Positions 10,480 to 19,311 of a DNA stretch of 64,000 nucleotides are shown here, in pieces. The stretch covers positions 336,343 to 400,342 of the forward strand of contig DFQH01000007.1 of assembly GCA_002377695.1 (NCBI GenBank). The letters run 5' to 3'. Positions within the stretch are counted from its first letter, which is position 1. Each line of letters starts with the position of its first letter. A model generated the notes under the pieces. That model had not been told where the DNA came from. It ran no database searches and saw nothing but the letters and a program-made list of their open reading frames with translations. Source of the DNA: Citromicrobium sp. UBA3494 (GTDB taxonomy: Bacteria > Pseudomonadota > Alphaproteobacteria > Sphingomonadales > Sphingomonadaceae). Position numbers and translations under genes: made by a program.

Positions 10480-11625
10480 ATGAGCGCGCACGAAAATTCC
10501 ACCGCCCCGAAACCGGTCATATCGGCGACCGGTCTGTTCACACCTGAAGACAGCATCAGCAACCGCGAACTGGTCGACAGTTTCAACGCCTTCGTCGAGC
10601 GTCACAACGCCACGCATGCCGCCGCGATTGCTGCGGGCGAGATGGAGGCGCTGACGCCCAGTTCGGTCGAGTTCATCGAGAAGGCGAGTGGGATCAAGTC
10701 GCGCCACGTGATGAACAAGGCGCCGCTGATCGATCCCGAGATCATGGAGCCGCGCCACGAACCGCGCGGCAACGACGAATTGTCCCTGATGGCAGAGATC
10801 GGCGTGGCCGCCGCGCGCGAGGCGCTGGAAAAGGCCGGTCGCGACCCGGGGGATGTCGACGCGGTCCTGTGCGCCGCCTCCAACATGCAGCGGCCCTATC
10901 CCGCCATGGCGATCGAGATCCAGCAGGCACTGGGAATCGACGGGTTCGCCTTCGACATGAATGTCGCATGCTCTTCCGCCACCTTCGGCATCCAGACCGC
11001 CGCCGATTATGTTCGCGCGGGCCACGCCAGGAGCGTGCTGGTGGTAAGCCCGGAGATCACCAGCGGGCATCTCAACTGGCGCGACCGCGACAGCCATTTC
11101 ATCTTCGGCGATGTCGCGACCGCCGTGCTGGTCGAGGATGCGGACATCGCGCCCTCCGCCCATTGGGAGATTCTCGGCACCCGGCTGAAGACCGTTTTCT
11201 CGAACAACATCCGCAACAATTTCGGCTTCCTCAATCGTGCGGAGCCGGAAACGATCGGCAGCGACGACAAGCTGTTCGTCCAGGAAGGCCGCAAGGTCTT
11301 CAAGGAAGTGGTGCCCATGGTCGCGGAAATGATCGTGACCGAGGCACAGCGCCTATCGATCGATCCCGCGCGGCTGCGGCGCTTGTGGCTGCACCAGGCG
11401 AATGCTGGCATGAACCGCCTTATTGCGCAGCGGGTGCTCGGGCACGAGGCGAGCGAGGACGAAAGCCCGACCGTGCTCGACACCTATGGCAATACCTCCA
11501 GCGCGGGTTCGATCATCGCCTTTCACCTCAATCACCAGGACCTGGAGGCAGGAGATACCGGGCTGATCTGCAGCTTCGGCGCGGGGTATTCGGCGGGCGC
11601 CGTGTTCGTCCGGAGGTCGGCATGA
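10480..11625 (+). CDS. 3-oxoacyl-ACP synthase III-like enzyme (KAS III/FabH family)
   Basis: A 381-residue thiolase-fold condensing enzyme. The catalytic triad is complete: Cys164 (NVACSSATFG), His305 (LHQANAGMN) and Asn338 (YGNTSSAGS). It is longer than housekeeping FabH (about 320 residues), with an inserted stretch around residues 40-90 (VERHNATHAAAIAAGEMEAL). It therefore belongs to an extended FabH-like subgroup, and its substrate is uncertain. The ATG at 10480 was chosen as the first start consistent with the family N-terminus; no strong ribosome site is visible. psd follows 45 bp downstream, suggesting a lipid-related role. Confidence 0.85.
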   Translation: MSAHENSTAPKPVISATGLFTPEDSISNRELVDSFNAFVERHNATHAAAIAAGEMEALTPSSVEFIEKASGIKSRHVMNKAPLIDPEIMEPRHEPRGNDELSLMAEIGVAAAREALEKAGRDPGDVDAVLCAASNMQRPYPAMAIEIQQALGIDGFAFDMNVACSSATFGIQTAADYVRAGHARSVLVVSPEITSGHLNWRDRDSHFIFGDVATAVLVEDADIAPSAHWEILGTRLKTVFSNNIRNNFGFLNRAEPETIGSDDKLFVQEGRKVFKEVVPMVAEMIVTEAQRLSIDPARLRRLWLHQANAGMNRLIAQRVLGHEASEDESPTVLDTYGNTSSAGSIIAFHLNHQDLEAGDTGLICSFGAGYSAGAVFVRRSA

Positions 11626-11670
11626 TGGGCGCCGTTCGCATCCGAATGGCCAAGCGCGGGGCGGTGCGCC

Positions 11671-12408
11671 ATGGCTGGTGAGGTCATGGATAATCGCGGG
11701 CGAGGGGAAGCGCGCTCCTCGCTACCCTCGGTCCATCCCGAAGGTCGCAAATACGCGCTGATCTGTCTCGGCCTGTCGCTGATCGCCGCGCTGCTTGCGT
11801 GGGAGACGCTCGCCTGGCCGCTCGCGTTCCTCTCGCTGTGCATCCTCGCCTTCTTCCGCGATCCCGAACGCGTAGTGCCGCGCGGCGACGCTCTGATCCT
11901 CTCGCCCGCCGACGGCACGGTGACGCAGATTTCGGAAGTCGAACCCCCGCTTGAGCTGCGCGGCGAAGAAGGAGGTCTGGGGTACGAACCCGTCACCCGG
12001 ATTTCGATCTATCTCAGCATATTCGACGTGCACATAAACCGCTCGCCATGCGCGGGCACGGTGGGGACGATGAGCTACGTGCCCGGCAAATTCGTCAATG
12101 CCGAACTCGACAAGTCGAGCGAGGAGAATGAGCGACAGCATATCGTCATCCTGCGCGGCGACGGGGTTGCTGTGGGAATGACGCAGATTGCCGGGCTGGT
12201 CGCGCGGCGGATCGTTCCGTTCGTGAAACCGGGCGATATTGTCGCGGCGGGGCAGCGGGTGGGTCTGATCCGCTTCGGCAGCCGCGTCGATCTGTATCTG
12301 CCGCAGGGCACTTCGCCTCAAGTGCTGATGGGCCAGCGGGTTATAGCGGGCGAGACCGTGCTCGGGCGGTTGGGCGAAACGGTCGAGCTGGAAGGCCTGC
12401 AACAGTAA
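11671..12408 (+). CDS. psd: phosphatidylserine decarboxylase proenzyme
   Basis: Converts phosphatidylserine to phosphatidylethanolamine at the inner membrane after self-cleavage to a pyruvoyl enzyme. The protein has 245 residues, including a hydrophobic segment (residues 28-60) and the motif FFRDPERVVP. The processing site F-G-S (Ser204, in LIRFGSRVDLYLP) identifies the short bacterial form. The SIYLSIFDVHINRSP motif is also characteristic. It follows the KAS III-like gene. The usual downstream partner pssA is not present here. Confidence 0.94.
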   Translation: MAGEVMDNRGRGEARSSLPSVHPEGRKYALICLGLSLIAALLAWETLAWPLAFLSLCILAFFRDPERVVPRGDALILSPADGTVTQISEVEPPLELRGEEGGLGYEPVTRISIYLSIFDVHINRSPCAGTVGTMSYVPGKFVNAELDKSSEENERQHIVILRGDGVAVGMTQIAGLVARRIVPFVKPGDIVAAGQRVGLIRFGSRVDLYLPQGTSPQVLMGQRVIAGETVLGRLGETVELEGLQQ

Positions 12409-12425
12409 GCTTGTGGCCGGGCCGT

Positions 12426-12680
12426 TCAGGCGGCAGCGCGCAACGTTGCAGGGCGCGTCTTCTGCTGAAGAGCAGGGCGCCGGGGCGAGCGAACGCCAGA
12501 CAGGCGCGCTTCCCGCAATGCCGGTGCCGGTCCTGCATTATCCATCCGCTTGCGCAGCACACGCAGTTCCGAGCCGAGCGCGCGGTAGGCATGCCAGCCG
12601 CGCATGGCACTATCGGTCATCGTAAGCAGCGCGGCCAGCGCGGCGATGACAAGCAGGCAGGTGATGGCGAATGCGATCAT
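12426..12680 (-). CDS. small membrane protein, candidate SOS-regulated
   Basis: An 84-residue protein with one N-terminal transmembrane helix (FAITCLLVIAALAALLTM) and a basic cytoplasmic tail rich in Arg and Ala; no family is recognised. A GGAG ribosome site lies 7 nt before the ATG at 12680. A LexA-type box (GTTC-N7-GTTC) lies about 115 bp upstream at 12796-12810. The gene is convergent with psd and divergent from rpsB. Its size, topology and SOS box recall the small SOS-induced division inhibitors of Caulobacter (SidA, DidA), but no sequence relation is claimed. Confidence 0.6.
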   Translation of the reverse strand: MIAFAITCLLVIAALAALLTMTDSAMRGWHAYRALGSELRVLRKRMDNAGPAPALREARLSGVRSPRRPALQQKTRPATLRAAA

Positions 12681-13019
12681 GGTGTTTCTCCGGCCTCGGG
12701 TCCTCCGCAGGTCCGGTGCAAAGGCGTGGACCGGCTGTGGAAAACATGCTCATAAGATGTCGGCGTCTCACTGAGTTGCGCTGACTCGAGCAGTTGTTCT
12801 CTTTTTGTTCTCGGCTGTCAAGCCGAAAGCGCCCTTGCGATCGCGATTTCCAGTCGAATTGGTGCTGGATTTTTTGCCCCGAAGTCGCTAGGTGGCGCGC
12901 TTCCGCGGGATGACCTGCGGAAAATCCACATGGAAAGCGCATCATACCGGTGCCTATGGCGGGCCAACCGCCTCGGGTTCTCCCGCTTTCCAGAGGTATA
13001 ACCGGAAAGGAAATGACTT
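12681..13019. other. intergenic region between the small membrane gene and rpsB
   Basis: Divergent 339-bp regulatory region with no convincing gene. It holds the SOS box at 12796-12810 and, on its right side, the rpsB leader with the Shine-Dalgarno sequence GGAAAGGAAATG just before 13020. Short open frames here match no protein family I recognise. Confidence 0.6.
12796..12810. promoter_or_regulatory. candidate LexA (SOS) box, GTTC-N7-GTTC
   Basis: GTTCTCTTTTTGTTC is an exact match to the alphaproteobacterial LexA operator GTTC-N7-GTTC, with the T-rich spacer typical of strong sites. It lies between the divergent small membrane gene (start 12680) and rpsB (start 13020). The membrane gene is the more likely target, since rpsB is constitutive. 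Confidence 0.65.
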
Positions 13020-13775
13020 ATGGCGGCTCCTACCGTCACGATGCAGCAATTGATCGAGGCCGGCGCACACTTCGGCCACCAGACCCACCGCTGGAACCCG
13101 CGCATGAAGCCGTACATCTTCGGCGTGCGCAACGGTGTCCACATCATCGACCTGTCGCAGACCGTGCCGCTGATGGCGCGTGCGCTCGATTTCGTCGCCT
13201 CCACCGCACAGGGCGGCGGCAAGGTCCTGTTCGTCGGCACCAAGCGCCAGGCGCAGGAGCCGGTGGCAGAGGCAGCGCGCATGGCGGGCCAGCACTTCGT
13301 CAACCACCGCTGGCTGGGCGGCATGCTCACCAACTGGAAGACCATCAGCGGTTCGATCAAGCGTCTCAAGACGCTCGAGGAACAGCTGTCGGGCGACACC
13401 GGCGGCCTGACCAAGAAGGAAGTGCTCAACCTCACGCGCGAGCGTGACAAGCTGGAGCTTTCGCTCGGCGGCATCCGCGACATGGGCGGTATTCCCGACG
13501 TGATGATCGTGATCGACGCCAACAAGGAAGACCTCGCGATCAAGGAAGCCAACGTGCTTGGCATTCCCGTGGTTGCGGTGCTCGATTCGAACACCGACCC
13601 GACCGGCATTGCCTTCCCGGTTCCCGGCAACGACGATGCCAGCCGCGCCGTACGCCTCTATTGCGATGCCTTCGGCGAAGCTGCGCGCAAGGATGGTTCG
13701 AACGATCCGGGCATTGGCGAGATGGAAAATCCGCCCGCTGAAGCCGCTGCCGAGACTGCCGAAGCCAGCGCGTAA
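13020..13775 (+). CDS. rpsB: 30S ribosomal protein S2
   Basis: Ribosomal protein of the small subunit, 251 residues. Family motifs include [20 protein letters not shown] near the N-terminus, [26 protein letters not shown] and [12 protein letters not shown]. An Ala/Glu-rich C-terminal tail (from about residue 235) is usual in alphaproteobacteria. A good AGGAAATG Shine-Dalgarno precedes the start. It pairs with tsf 97 bp downstream, with a strong hairpin between them. Confidence 0.98.
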   Translation: MAAPTVTMQQLIEAGAHFGHQTHRWNPRMKPYIFGVRNGVHIIDLSQTVPLMARALDFVASTAQGGGKVLFVGTKRQAQEPVAEAARMAGQHFVNHRWLGGMLTNWKTISGSIKRLKTLEEQLSGDTGGLTKKEVLNLTRERDKLELSLGGIRDMGGIPDVMIVIDANKEDLAIKEANVLGIPVVAVLDSNTDPTGIAFPVPGNDDASRAVRLYCDAFGEAARKDGSNDPGIGEMENPPAEAAAETAEASA

Positions 13776-13803
13776 CTGCGGCTTCATATTCGCTGACTAG
13801 CGA

Positions 13804-13839
13804 CCCGGGGCCTAGCCTGTCTTTGCTGCAGGCCCCGGG
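13804..13839 (+). other. 10-bp perfect stem-loop between rpsB and tsf
   Basis: CCCGGGGCCT (13804-13813) and AGGCCCCGGG (13830-13839) form a perfect hairpin with a 16-nt loop. No T-tract follows, so it is more likely an attenuator, RNA-processing or stability element that sets the S2 to EF-Ts ratio than a full terminator. The effect is inferred. Confidence 0.6.
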
Positions 13840-13872
13840 GCCGCTCACCATACGAAAATCAAGGAATAGATC

Positions 13873-14799
13873 ATGGGCGCTTTTACCGCCGCTGACGTGA
13901 AGAAACTCCGCGAGAAAACCGGCGCGGGCATGATGGACGCCAAGAAGGCGCTGGAAGGCGCGAATGGCGATATCGAAGCCGCAGTCGATGCGCTGCGCGC
14001 CAAGGGCCTCGCCACCGCGCAGAAGAAGTCCAGCCGTACCGCGGCGGAAGGCCTGGTCGGCGTTGCCGTCGAAGGCACGAAGGGTGTGGCCGTCGAGGTC
14101 AACTCGGAAACCGACTTCGTCGCCAAGAACGACAAGTTTCAGGATTTCGTCCGCAAGACCACGCAGGTCGCGCTGGGCGCCGATACGGACGACGTCGAAA
14201 CGCTGAAGGGCATGGATTATCCCGATGGCGGCACGATCGGCGACAAGCTGACCGACAATGTTGCCACCATTGGCGAGAACCAGCAGGTCCGCCGGATGAA
14301 GACCGTGACGGTCGATAATGGCCTGGTCGTGCCCTACATGCACAACGCGGTCGCGCCGAACCTGGGCAAGATCGGTGTGCTCGTCGCGCTCGAGAGCGAA
14401 GCGGACACCGCCAAGTTGGAAGAACTGGGCACCAAGCTGGCTCAGCACATCGCCGCGGCCTTCCCGCAGGCGCTGACCGCCGACGATCTGGATGCCGAGC
14501 TGATCGAGCGTGAGCGCAAGATCGCTGCCGAGAAGGCTGCCGAAAGCGGCAAGCCCGAAAACGTGCAGGAAAAGATGGTCGATGGCGCCGTGGCGAAGTT
14601 CGCCAAGGAAAACGCGCTGATGAGCCAGATCCTGGTGCACGACAACAAGACCCCGATCGAGCAGGTCGTGGCGCAGGCCGGCAAGGACGCGGGCAAGCCC
14701 ATCGTCCTGAAGGACTATGTCCGCTTCCAGCTGGGCGAAGGCATCGAGAAGGAAGAAAGCGACTTCGCAGCCGAAGTCGCGGCGGCCGTGAAGGGCTGA
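13873..14799 (+). CDS. tsf: elongation factor Ts
   Basis: Nucleotide exchange factor for EF-Tu, 308 residues. The N-terminal UBA-like domain reads [19 protein letters not shown], followed by the core motif [16 protein letters not shown], which contains the conserved TDF(V)A element. The C-terminal dimerisation region contains [12 protein letters not shown]. It follows rpsB in the conserved rpsB-tsf operon, but here pyrH and frr are separated from it by a PAS gene and an opposite-strand phosphoesterase gene. Confidence 0.98.
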   Translation: MGAFTAADVKKLREKTGAGMMDAKKALEGANGDIEAAVDALRAKGLATAQKKSSRTAAEGLVGVAVEGTKGVAVEVNSETDFVAKNDKFQDFVRKTTQVALGADTDDVETLKGMDYPDGGTIGDKLTDNVATIGENQQVRRMKTVTVDNGLVVPYMHNAVAPNLGKIGVLVALESEADTAKLEELGTKLAQHIAAAFPQALTADDLDAELIERERKIAAEKAAESGKPENVQEKMVDGAVAKFAKENALMSQILVHDNKTPIEQVVAQAGKDAGKPIVLKDYVRFQLGEGIEKEESDFAAEVAAAVKG

Positions 14800-14825
14800 C
14801 GCTTCCGCACAACTTGCGACTTTCG

Positions 14826-14858
14826 CGGCCGTCGGACCCCCGGGTTCGGCGGCCGTTT
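14826..14858 (+). terminator. probable terminator of the rpsB-tsf operon
   Basis: A long stem CGGCCGTCGGACCC / GGGTTCGGCGGCCG, with two G-T wobbles and a tight loop, starts 27 bp after the tsf stop and is followed by TTT. The short T-run makes it a moderate terminator. Confidence 0.65.
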
Positions 14859-14975
14859 CCGTATCCGCGCTGTACGCCCTGTTCAAAGCCCCTTGTGGAA
14901 GTTCCGGAACCGCACTTCAAAGCGCTGTTAAGGTCTGCTGGCTGAAAAGCATCCTTCGTTTCACCCCTGAAACGT

Positions 14976-15443
14976 ATGAAGCGAAAGCGCGGGCAGATGT
15001 CTGAAATGCCGAAGGTAGCCGTGGTCGACCGCTCGCCGGATGCGAAGGCGATCTCCGTCGTGCATTCGGTCAGGCTGGAAGAAAGCGACCTCGCACTGCG
15101 CCTGATCGAGCAGAGCGAGAAGTGCGTCAAACTTCTCAGCATCGATGGAAAACTGGAGTTCATGAACTGCGGTGGGATGAAGGCGATGGAAATCGACGAT
15201 CCATCGGCAATCTATGGCAAGTTCTGGTGGACGCTCTGGCCGCTCAACGCGCAGGACATGGTGCGCGGTGTCTTCGACGAGGCGATCGGCGGCACAACCA
15301 GCACGTTCGAAGCCACCTGCGCGACTGCAAGGGGCAATCCGCGCCGCTGGTCGGTCAATCTCAAGCCGATTTGCTCAATGGCAGGGCCGGTCGTCTCCGT
15401 ATTGGCGACGTCGCGGGAAATCCCTTTTCGCACCGAAGACTGA
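14976..15443 (+). CDS. stand-alone PAS domain protein
   Basis: A 155-residue cytoplasmic protein made essentially of one PAS domain (about residues 40-150). It shows the typical EQSEKCVKLLSIDGKLEFMN strand-turn pattern and the FxWTLWP segment that follows the second helix. No kinase, GGDEF, EAL or DNA-binding output domain is fused, so it must act through a partner or by ligand binding alone. ATG codons at 14976 and 14997 are both possible. No partner kinase is adjacent: tsf is upstream and an opposite-strand phosphoesterase gene is downstream. Confidence 0.7.
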   Translation: MKRKRGQMSEMPKVAVVDRSPDAKAISVVHSVRLEESDLALRLIEQSEKCVKLLSIDGKLEFMNCGGMKAMEIDDPSAIYGKFWWTLWPLNAQDMVRGVFDEAIGGTTSTFEATCATARGNPRRWSVNLKPICSMAGPVVSVLATSREIPFRTED

Positions 15444-15470
15444 GCGTGTTCGTCTTTGCGGGCTGTGCTG

Positions 15471-16340
15471 TCAGCGTCCAGAGCCGCCGCCACGCAGTTC
15501 GATCAGCCAGATTTCGGGCCGGGTGCCGAAGCGGATCGGCAGGACGCTCGTGCCGAGCCCCGCGCCCACGATAGCCGTGCCGTGTGGATCGTCGATCCGC
15601 CCGCAAGCGAACCGCTTGCCATAGCGCGACTGGGTCGCGATTGCCCCGACCAGCGGCAGCCTGATCTGCCCGCAGTGCGTATGGCCGGCGAGTACGACCG
15701 AGCCTTCGGGAAGCTCGGGCAGCGAATCCGGGCTGTGGCCGAGGAACACTTGCGCGCCCTCCAGCTTTGCCATCGCCGTGCGCGTTTTCGCGATATCGTC
15801 GTGCCCGGTATATTCGTCGTTGAGCCCGCCGATTACCAGCGGGCCGACCTGCGCGGCGTCGTTCTCCAGTATGGTGACAGACGTTTTGGCCAATGCGCGC
15901 CTCAGGTCCGGCCAGCCGAACCAGTGATCGTGATTGCCCGGCACGAGGAAGGTGCCGAGCCGCGCATCCAGCGCGGCCAGCGGAGCGACCGCCGCCTCCG
16001 CGCTGTAAATCTTCGTGCCCAGCTTCTTCTCACTGATCAGGTCTCCGGCGATCAATACGGCATCAGGCTTCAGTGCGTTGATCTGCGTGACGATCCGCTC
16101 GAGCCGTTCGGGCGGCATGTCCGGGCCAGCGATGTGGATGTCCGAGATCAGCGCGATCGTGACGGGATCTGCCCCCGGCACCATGTCGGGCAACGTCACG
16201 CTCGTGCGGCGCACCACCGGGTCCGCCAGCGTATCGCGCCAGGCTTTCGCCGTGACGAATACGAACGCCGCCAGCAATGCGATCAGAAGGGCGAGCAGTA
16301 CGATCCGTGCGCGGCCGGGAGGGAGGAGACGTCCAAGCAT
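15471..16340 (-). CDS. membrane-anchored metallophosphoesterase
   Basis: Calcineurin-like phosphoesterase of about 289 residues, related to the YaeI/YkuE group. One N-terminal transmembrane helix (IVLLALLIALLAAFVFV) precedes the catalytic domain. All metal-binding blocks are visible: ISDIHIAG, IAGDLIS, VPGNHDHWFG and AGHTHCGQIRLP. The start at 16340 (MLGRLLPPG) was chosen because longer versions would run into pyrH on the other strand. Related enzymes act on phospholipid-type substrates; the substrate here is not known. Confidence 0.85.
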   Translation of the reverse strand: MLGRLLPPGRARIVLLALLIALLAAFVFVTAKAWRDTLADPVVRRTSVTLPDMVPGADPVTIALISDIHIAGPDMPPERLERIVTQINALKPDAVLIAGDLISEKKLGTKIYSAEAAVAPLAALDARLGTFLVPGNHDHWFGWPDLRRALAKTSVTILENDAAQVGPLVIGGLNDEYTGHDDIAKTRTAMAKLEGAQVFLGHSPDSLPELPEGSVVLAGHTHCGQIRLPLVGAIATQSRYGKRFACGRIDDPHGTAIVGAGLGTSVLPIRFGTRPEIWLIELRGGGSGR

Positions 16341-16464
16341 CGCACCCGGATGATCCAAGCGGGCCACACAGGCAAGCGCGATCAAAACAGCGCGCCATGC
16401 CGTTGCCACCCGCACCCGCGCGCGGTAGGGCCTTGCGACTTTCGCAATTCGAGACCCGACCCCC

Positions 16465-17184
16465 ATGCCGATCACCAACGCCAAGCGTATCCTTCTGAAA
16501 CTCTCTGGCGAAGTGTTGATGGGCGAGCAGGAGTTCGGCATCGATCCCGCATTCGTCAGCGAACTCGCCGGGGAGGTGAAGCAGGCCAGGGATGCCGGTT
16601 GGGAAATCTGCCTCGTCATTGGCGGCGGCAACATCTTTCGCGGCATGGCGGGCGCGGCGCAGGGCATGGACCGCGCGCAGGCCGATTACATGGGCATGCT
16701 CGCCACAGTCATGAACGCGCTGGCGATGCAGAGCGCGCTCGAACAGCTTGGCGTGCCGACCCGTGTGCAGAGCGCGGTGCAGATGGACCAGGTGTGCGAG
16801 CCGGTGATCCGTCGCCGGGCGGAGCGGCATCTGGAAAAGGGCCGGATCGTGATCTTCGCCGCCGGCGTCGGCGCGCCGTATTTCACAACGGACAGCGGAG
16901 CGGCGCTGCGCGCGGCCGAAATGCGCTGCGACGCGCTGTTCAAAGGCACGAGCGTGGACGGAGTGTACGATTCCGACCCCAAGAAGAATGCCGATGCAAA
17001 GCGTTATGATTCAGTCACGTACGACAAGGTGCTGGCGGACAACCTGAAGGTGATGGACGCCAGCGCCGTGGCGCTGTGCCGGGACAACAACATCCCCATC
17101 GTGGTGTTCTCGATCCGCGAGAAGGGCAATCTCGCTCGCGTACTCGCTGGGCAAGGCGCACAGACCATCGTACGAAACGATTAA
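16465..17184 (+). CDS. pyrH: uridylate kinase (UMP kinase)
   Basis: Phosphorylates UMP to UDP in pyrimidine synthesis. The 239-residue protein belongs to the amino-acid kinase fold, not the NMP kinase fold. It begins [14 protein letters not shown] and shows [26 protein letters not shown] and the substrate-binding [14 protein letters not shown]. It opens the conserved operon pyrH-frr-uppS-cdsA-dxr-rseP-bamA-skp-fabZ, with frr 27 bp downstream. Confidence 0.98.
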   Translation: MPITNAKRILLKLSGEVLMGEQEFGIDPAFVSELAGEVKQARDAGWEICLVIGGGNIFRGMAGAAQGMDRAQADYMGMLATVMNALAMQSALEQLGVPTRVQSAVQMDQVCEPVIRRRAERHLEKGRIVIFAAGVGAPYFTTDSGAALRAAEMRCDALFKGTSVDGVYDSDPKKNADAKRYDSVTYDKVLADNLKVMDASAVALCRDNNIPIVVFSIREKGNLARVLAGQGAQTIVRND

Positions 17185-17211
17185 GTTCAAGAGGATATAG
17201 GAAGGCCAGCC

Positions 17212-17769
17212 ATGGCGAAATACGACAAGAGCGATATCGAGCGCCGCATGCAGGGCGCGGTGGAAAGCCTCAAGGGCGATCTGGCGGGTCTGCGCACGGG
17301 GCGCGCAAACACCAGCCTGCTCGATCCGGTGCAGGTGGAAGTCTACGGCTCGATGATGCCGCTCAATCAGGTGGCCACGGTCTCTGCGCCCGAACCGCGC
17401 ATGCTCAGCGTGCAGGTGTGGGACAAGGGCAATGTCAGCGCGGTGGAAAAGGGCATCGCGCACGCGAACCTGGGCCTCAACCCGATGCAGGACGGCCAGA
17501 CCCTGCGCATCCCGATGCCCGATCTGACCGAGGAACGGCGCCGCGAACTCGCCAAGCTTGCCGGCAAGTATGCCGAGAACGCCAAGATCGCGATCCGCAA
17601 CGTGCGCCGCGACGGTATGGAAGCGCTCAAGGAAGACGAGAAGAAGAAGGAAATCTCGGAAGACGAGCGCAAGCGTGCCGAGGACGATGTCCAGAAGCTG
17701 ACCGACAAGTATACGAGCGAGGCGGACACGGCTGCGGAAGCCAAGGAAAAGGAAATCATGCAGCAGTGA
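17212..17769 (+). CDS. frr: ribosome recycling factor
   Basis: Splits post-termination ribosomes together with EF-G. Standard length (185 residues). Signature segments are [24 protein letters not shown] near residue 30 and [30 protein letters not shown] in the long helical arm. A GGA-rich site lies before the ATG. It is part of the pyrH-frr-uppS run, where 48 bp separate it from uppS. Confidence 0.98.
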   Translation: MAKYDKSDIERRMQGAVESLKGDLAGLRTGRANTSLLDPVQVEVYGSMMPLNQVATVSAPEPRMLSVQVWDKGNVSAVEKGIAHANLGLNPMQDGQTLRIPMPDLTEERRRELAKLAGKYAENAKIAIRNVRRDGMEALKEDEKKKEISEDERKRAEDDVQKLTDKYTSEADTAAEAKEKEIMQQ

Positions 17770-17817
17770 GGATGTGGGCTGCCGTCCCTGATCCGCACCC
17801 CCGAACGGGGCTGGTCG

Positions 17818-18504
17818 ATGCCTGACAATCCTCAAGGCGTCGCGCGCCATGTTGCCATCATCATGGATGGCAATGGCCGCTGGGCGAAGCGCCGCGGGCT
17901 GCCGCGTGCGATCGGCCACAAGCGCGGCGTGGAGGCGGTCCGCACGCTCGTGCGAAGCCTCGAAGGCACAGGGATCGAGTGCCTGACGCTCTATGCCTTC
18001 AGCTCCGAGAACTGGAAGCGCCCGGAGGAAGAGGTTTCCGACCTCATGAACCTGATGCGCAACTTCATCCGGACCGATCTGGAAGAGTTCGTGAAAAATC
18101 GGGTTCGGCTGAAGATCGTGGGGGATTGGCGGGCGCTGGACGCCGATATCGTGGCGATGCTGGAGGATGCGCTGGAGCGCACCGCGCATGGTACGCACAC
18201 GGTTGCGGTCGCGCTCAATTACGGATCGCAGCAGGAAATCGCGCAAGCGGCGCAGGCGGCTGCCCGCGAAGGCGAGATCACGCCCGATGCCATCGAACGG
18301 CATCTGTTCACCGCCGACCTGCCGCCGGTCGACCTGCTGATACGGACCAGTGGCGAGGTGCGCCTGTCCAACTTTCTGTTATGGCAGATGGCCTATGCAG
18401 AGATGATCTTCGTCGAGACGCTGTGGCCGGACTTCACCCCGGAGCATCTCAAGGCCGCGTTGAGCGACTTCGCGAAGAGGGAGAGGCGCTATGGCGGACG
18501 ATGA
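17818..18504 (+). CDS. uppS: undecaprenyl diphosphate synthase
   Basis: cis-Prenyltransferase that makes the C55 lipid carrier for peptidoglycan and polysaccharide synthesis. The catalytic aspartate (Asp17) lies in IIMDGNGRWAKRRGLPR. FSSENWKRP and the RTSGEVRLSNFLLWQ motif complete the active site. At 228 residues it is slightly shorter than the usual 240-250. Its 3' end overlaps the cdsA start by 14 nt. Confidence 0.97.
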   Translation: MPDNPQGVARHVAIIMDGNGRWAKRRGLPRAIGHKRGVEAVRTLVRSLEGTGIECLTLYAFSSENWKRPEEEVSDLMNLMRNFIRTDLEEFVKNRVRLKIVGDWRALDADIVAMLEDALERTAHGTHTVAVALNYGSQQEIAQAAQAAAREGEITPDAIERHLFTADLPPVDLLIRTSGEVRLSNFLLWQMAYAEMIFVETLWPDFTPEHLKAALSDFAKRERRYGGR

Positions 18505-19306
18505 CGAGACGCGCGCGCATGATGCGCAGGGACCCGGAGAGCACGTGCCCGGCGTGCAGGAATCCGAGGCAGACCAGACCGAATCTCAGCCGCTGATCGG
18601 CGGCGAGCCGGAGAACCCGACCCTCGCGGAAGTTCGCGAGCATTCCCGCCGCAAGACATTCGGCATCAGGGCGGCATCCGCCATGGTCATGATCGCCATT
18701 GTGGCGGGCGTGTACTGGGCGCTGGGCGAGCGGGGTCTGGACCTGATCGTGGGCGCGGTTGCTGCGCTGTGCTTTCTCGAGTTCATTTTCCTGGTCATCA
18801 AGGCGACCGGGAATATCCCCTACCGGTTGGCGGGCATCCTTGCCGGCGCTGCCTATATCGGGCTTTCCGCAGTCATTCTGATCGATGCGGACATGCAGGC
18901 CTTCTACATCGTCCTCGGCGTGGTGATCCTCGCCGATACCTTCGCCTATCTTTTCGGCACGCTGATCGGCGGCCCGCGCATTCTGCCCAAGGTCAGCCCG
19001 AACAAGACCTGGGCGGGCCTGCTGGGCGGCATGTTCGGCGGCTTGCTGGCGATGAGCCCGCTGATCTTCCTGACCTGGCGGCAGGGCACGCTGGATTCGC
19101 AGTCGCTGACCGTCTTCGCCATCGCCGGGCCCGTTCTGGCTGTGGTCGCGCAGAGTGGCGATCTTTTCGAAAGCTGGCTGAAGCGCAAGGCGGGGGTCAA
19201 GGATTCGAGCCGCCTGATCCCTGGCCACGGCGGCTTTTTCGATCGCTTCGACGGGGTGATCCCGGTTTCCATCCTCGTCGGCATCGTCGTCTCGCTGAGC
19301 CTGTAG
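18491..19306 (+). CDS. cdsA: phosphatidate cytidylyltransferase
   Basis: Integral membrane enzyme that forms CDP-diacylglycerol from CTP and phosphatidate. The 271-residue protein starts with a charged cytoplasmic tail of about 60 residues. About seven to eight hydrophobic segments follow. The family signature near the C-terminus, S-W-L-K-R-K-AGVKDSS followed by LIPGHGGFFDRFD, is intact. It overlaps uppS and is followed after 5 bp by dxr. Confidence 0.95.
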   Translation: MADDDETRAHDAQGPGEHVPGVQESEADQTESQPLIGGEPENPTLAEVREHSRRKTFGIRAASAMVMIAIVAGVYWALGERGLDLIVGAVAALCFLEFIFLVIKATGNIPYRLAGILAGAAYIGLSAVILIDADMQAFYIVLGVVILADTFAYLFGTLIGGPRILPKVSPNKTWAGLLGGMFGGLLAMSPLIFLTWRQGTLDSQSLTVFAIAGPVLAVVAQSGDLFESWLKRKAGVKDSSRLIPGHGGFFDRFDGVIPVSILVGIVVSLSL

Positions 19307-19311
19307 GTCCG

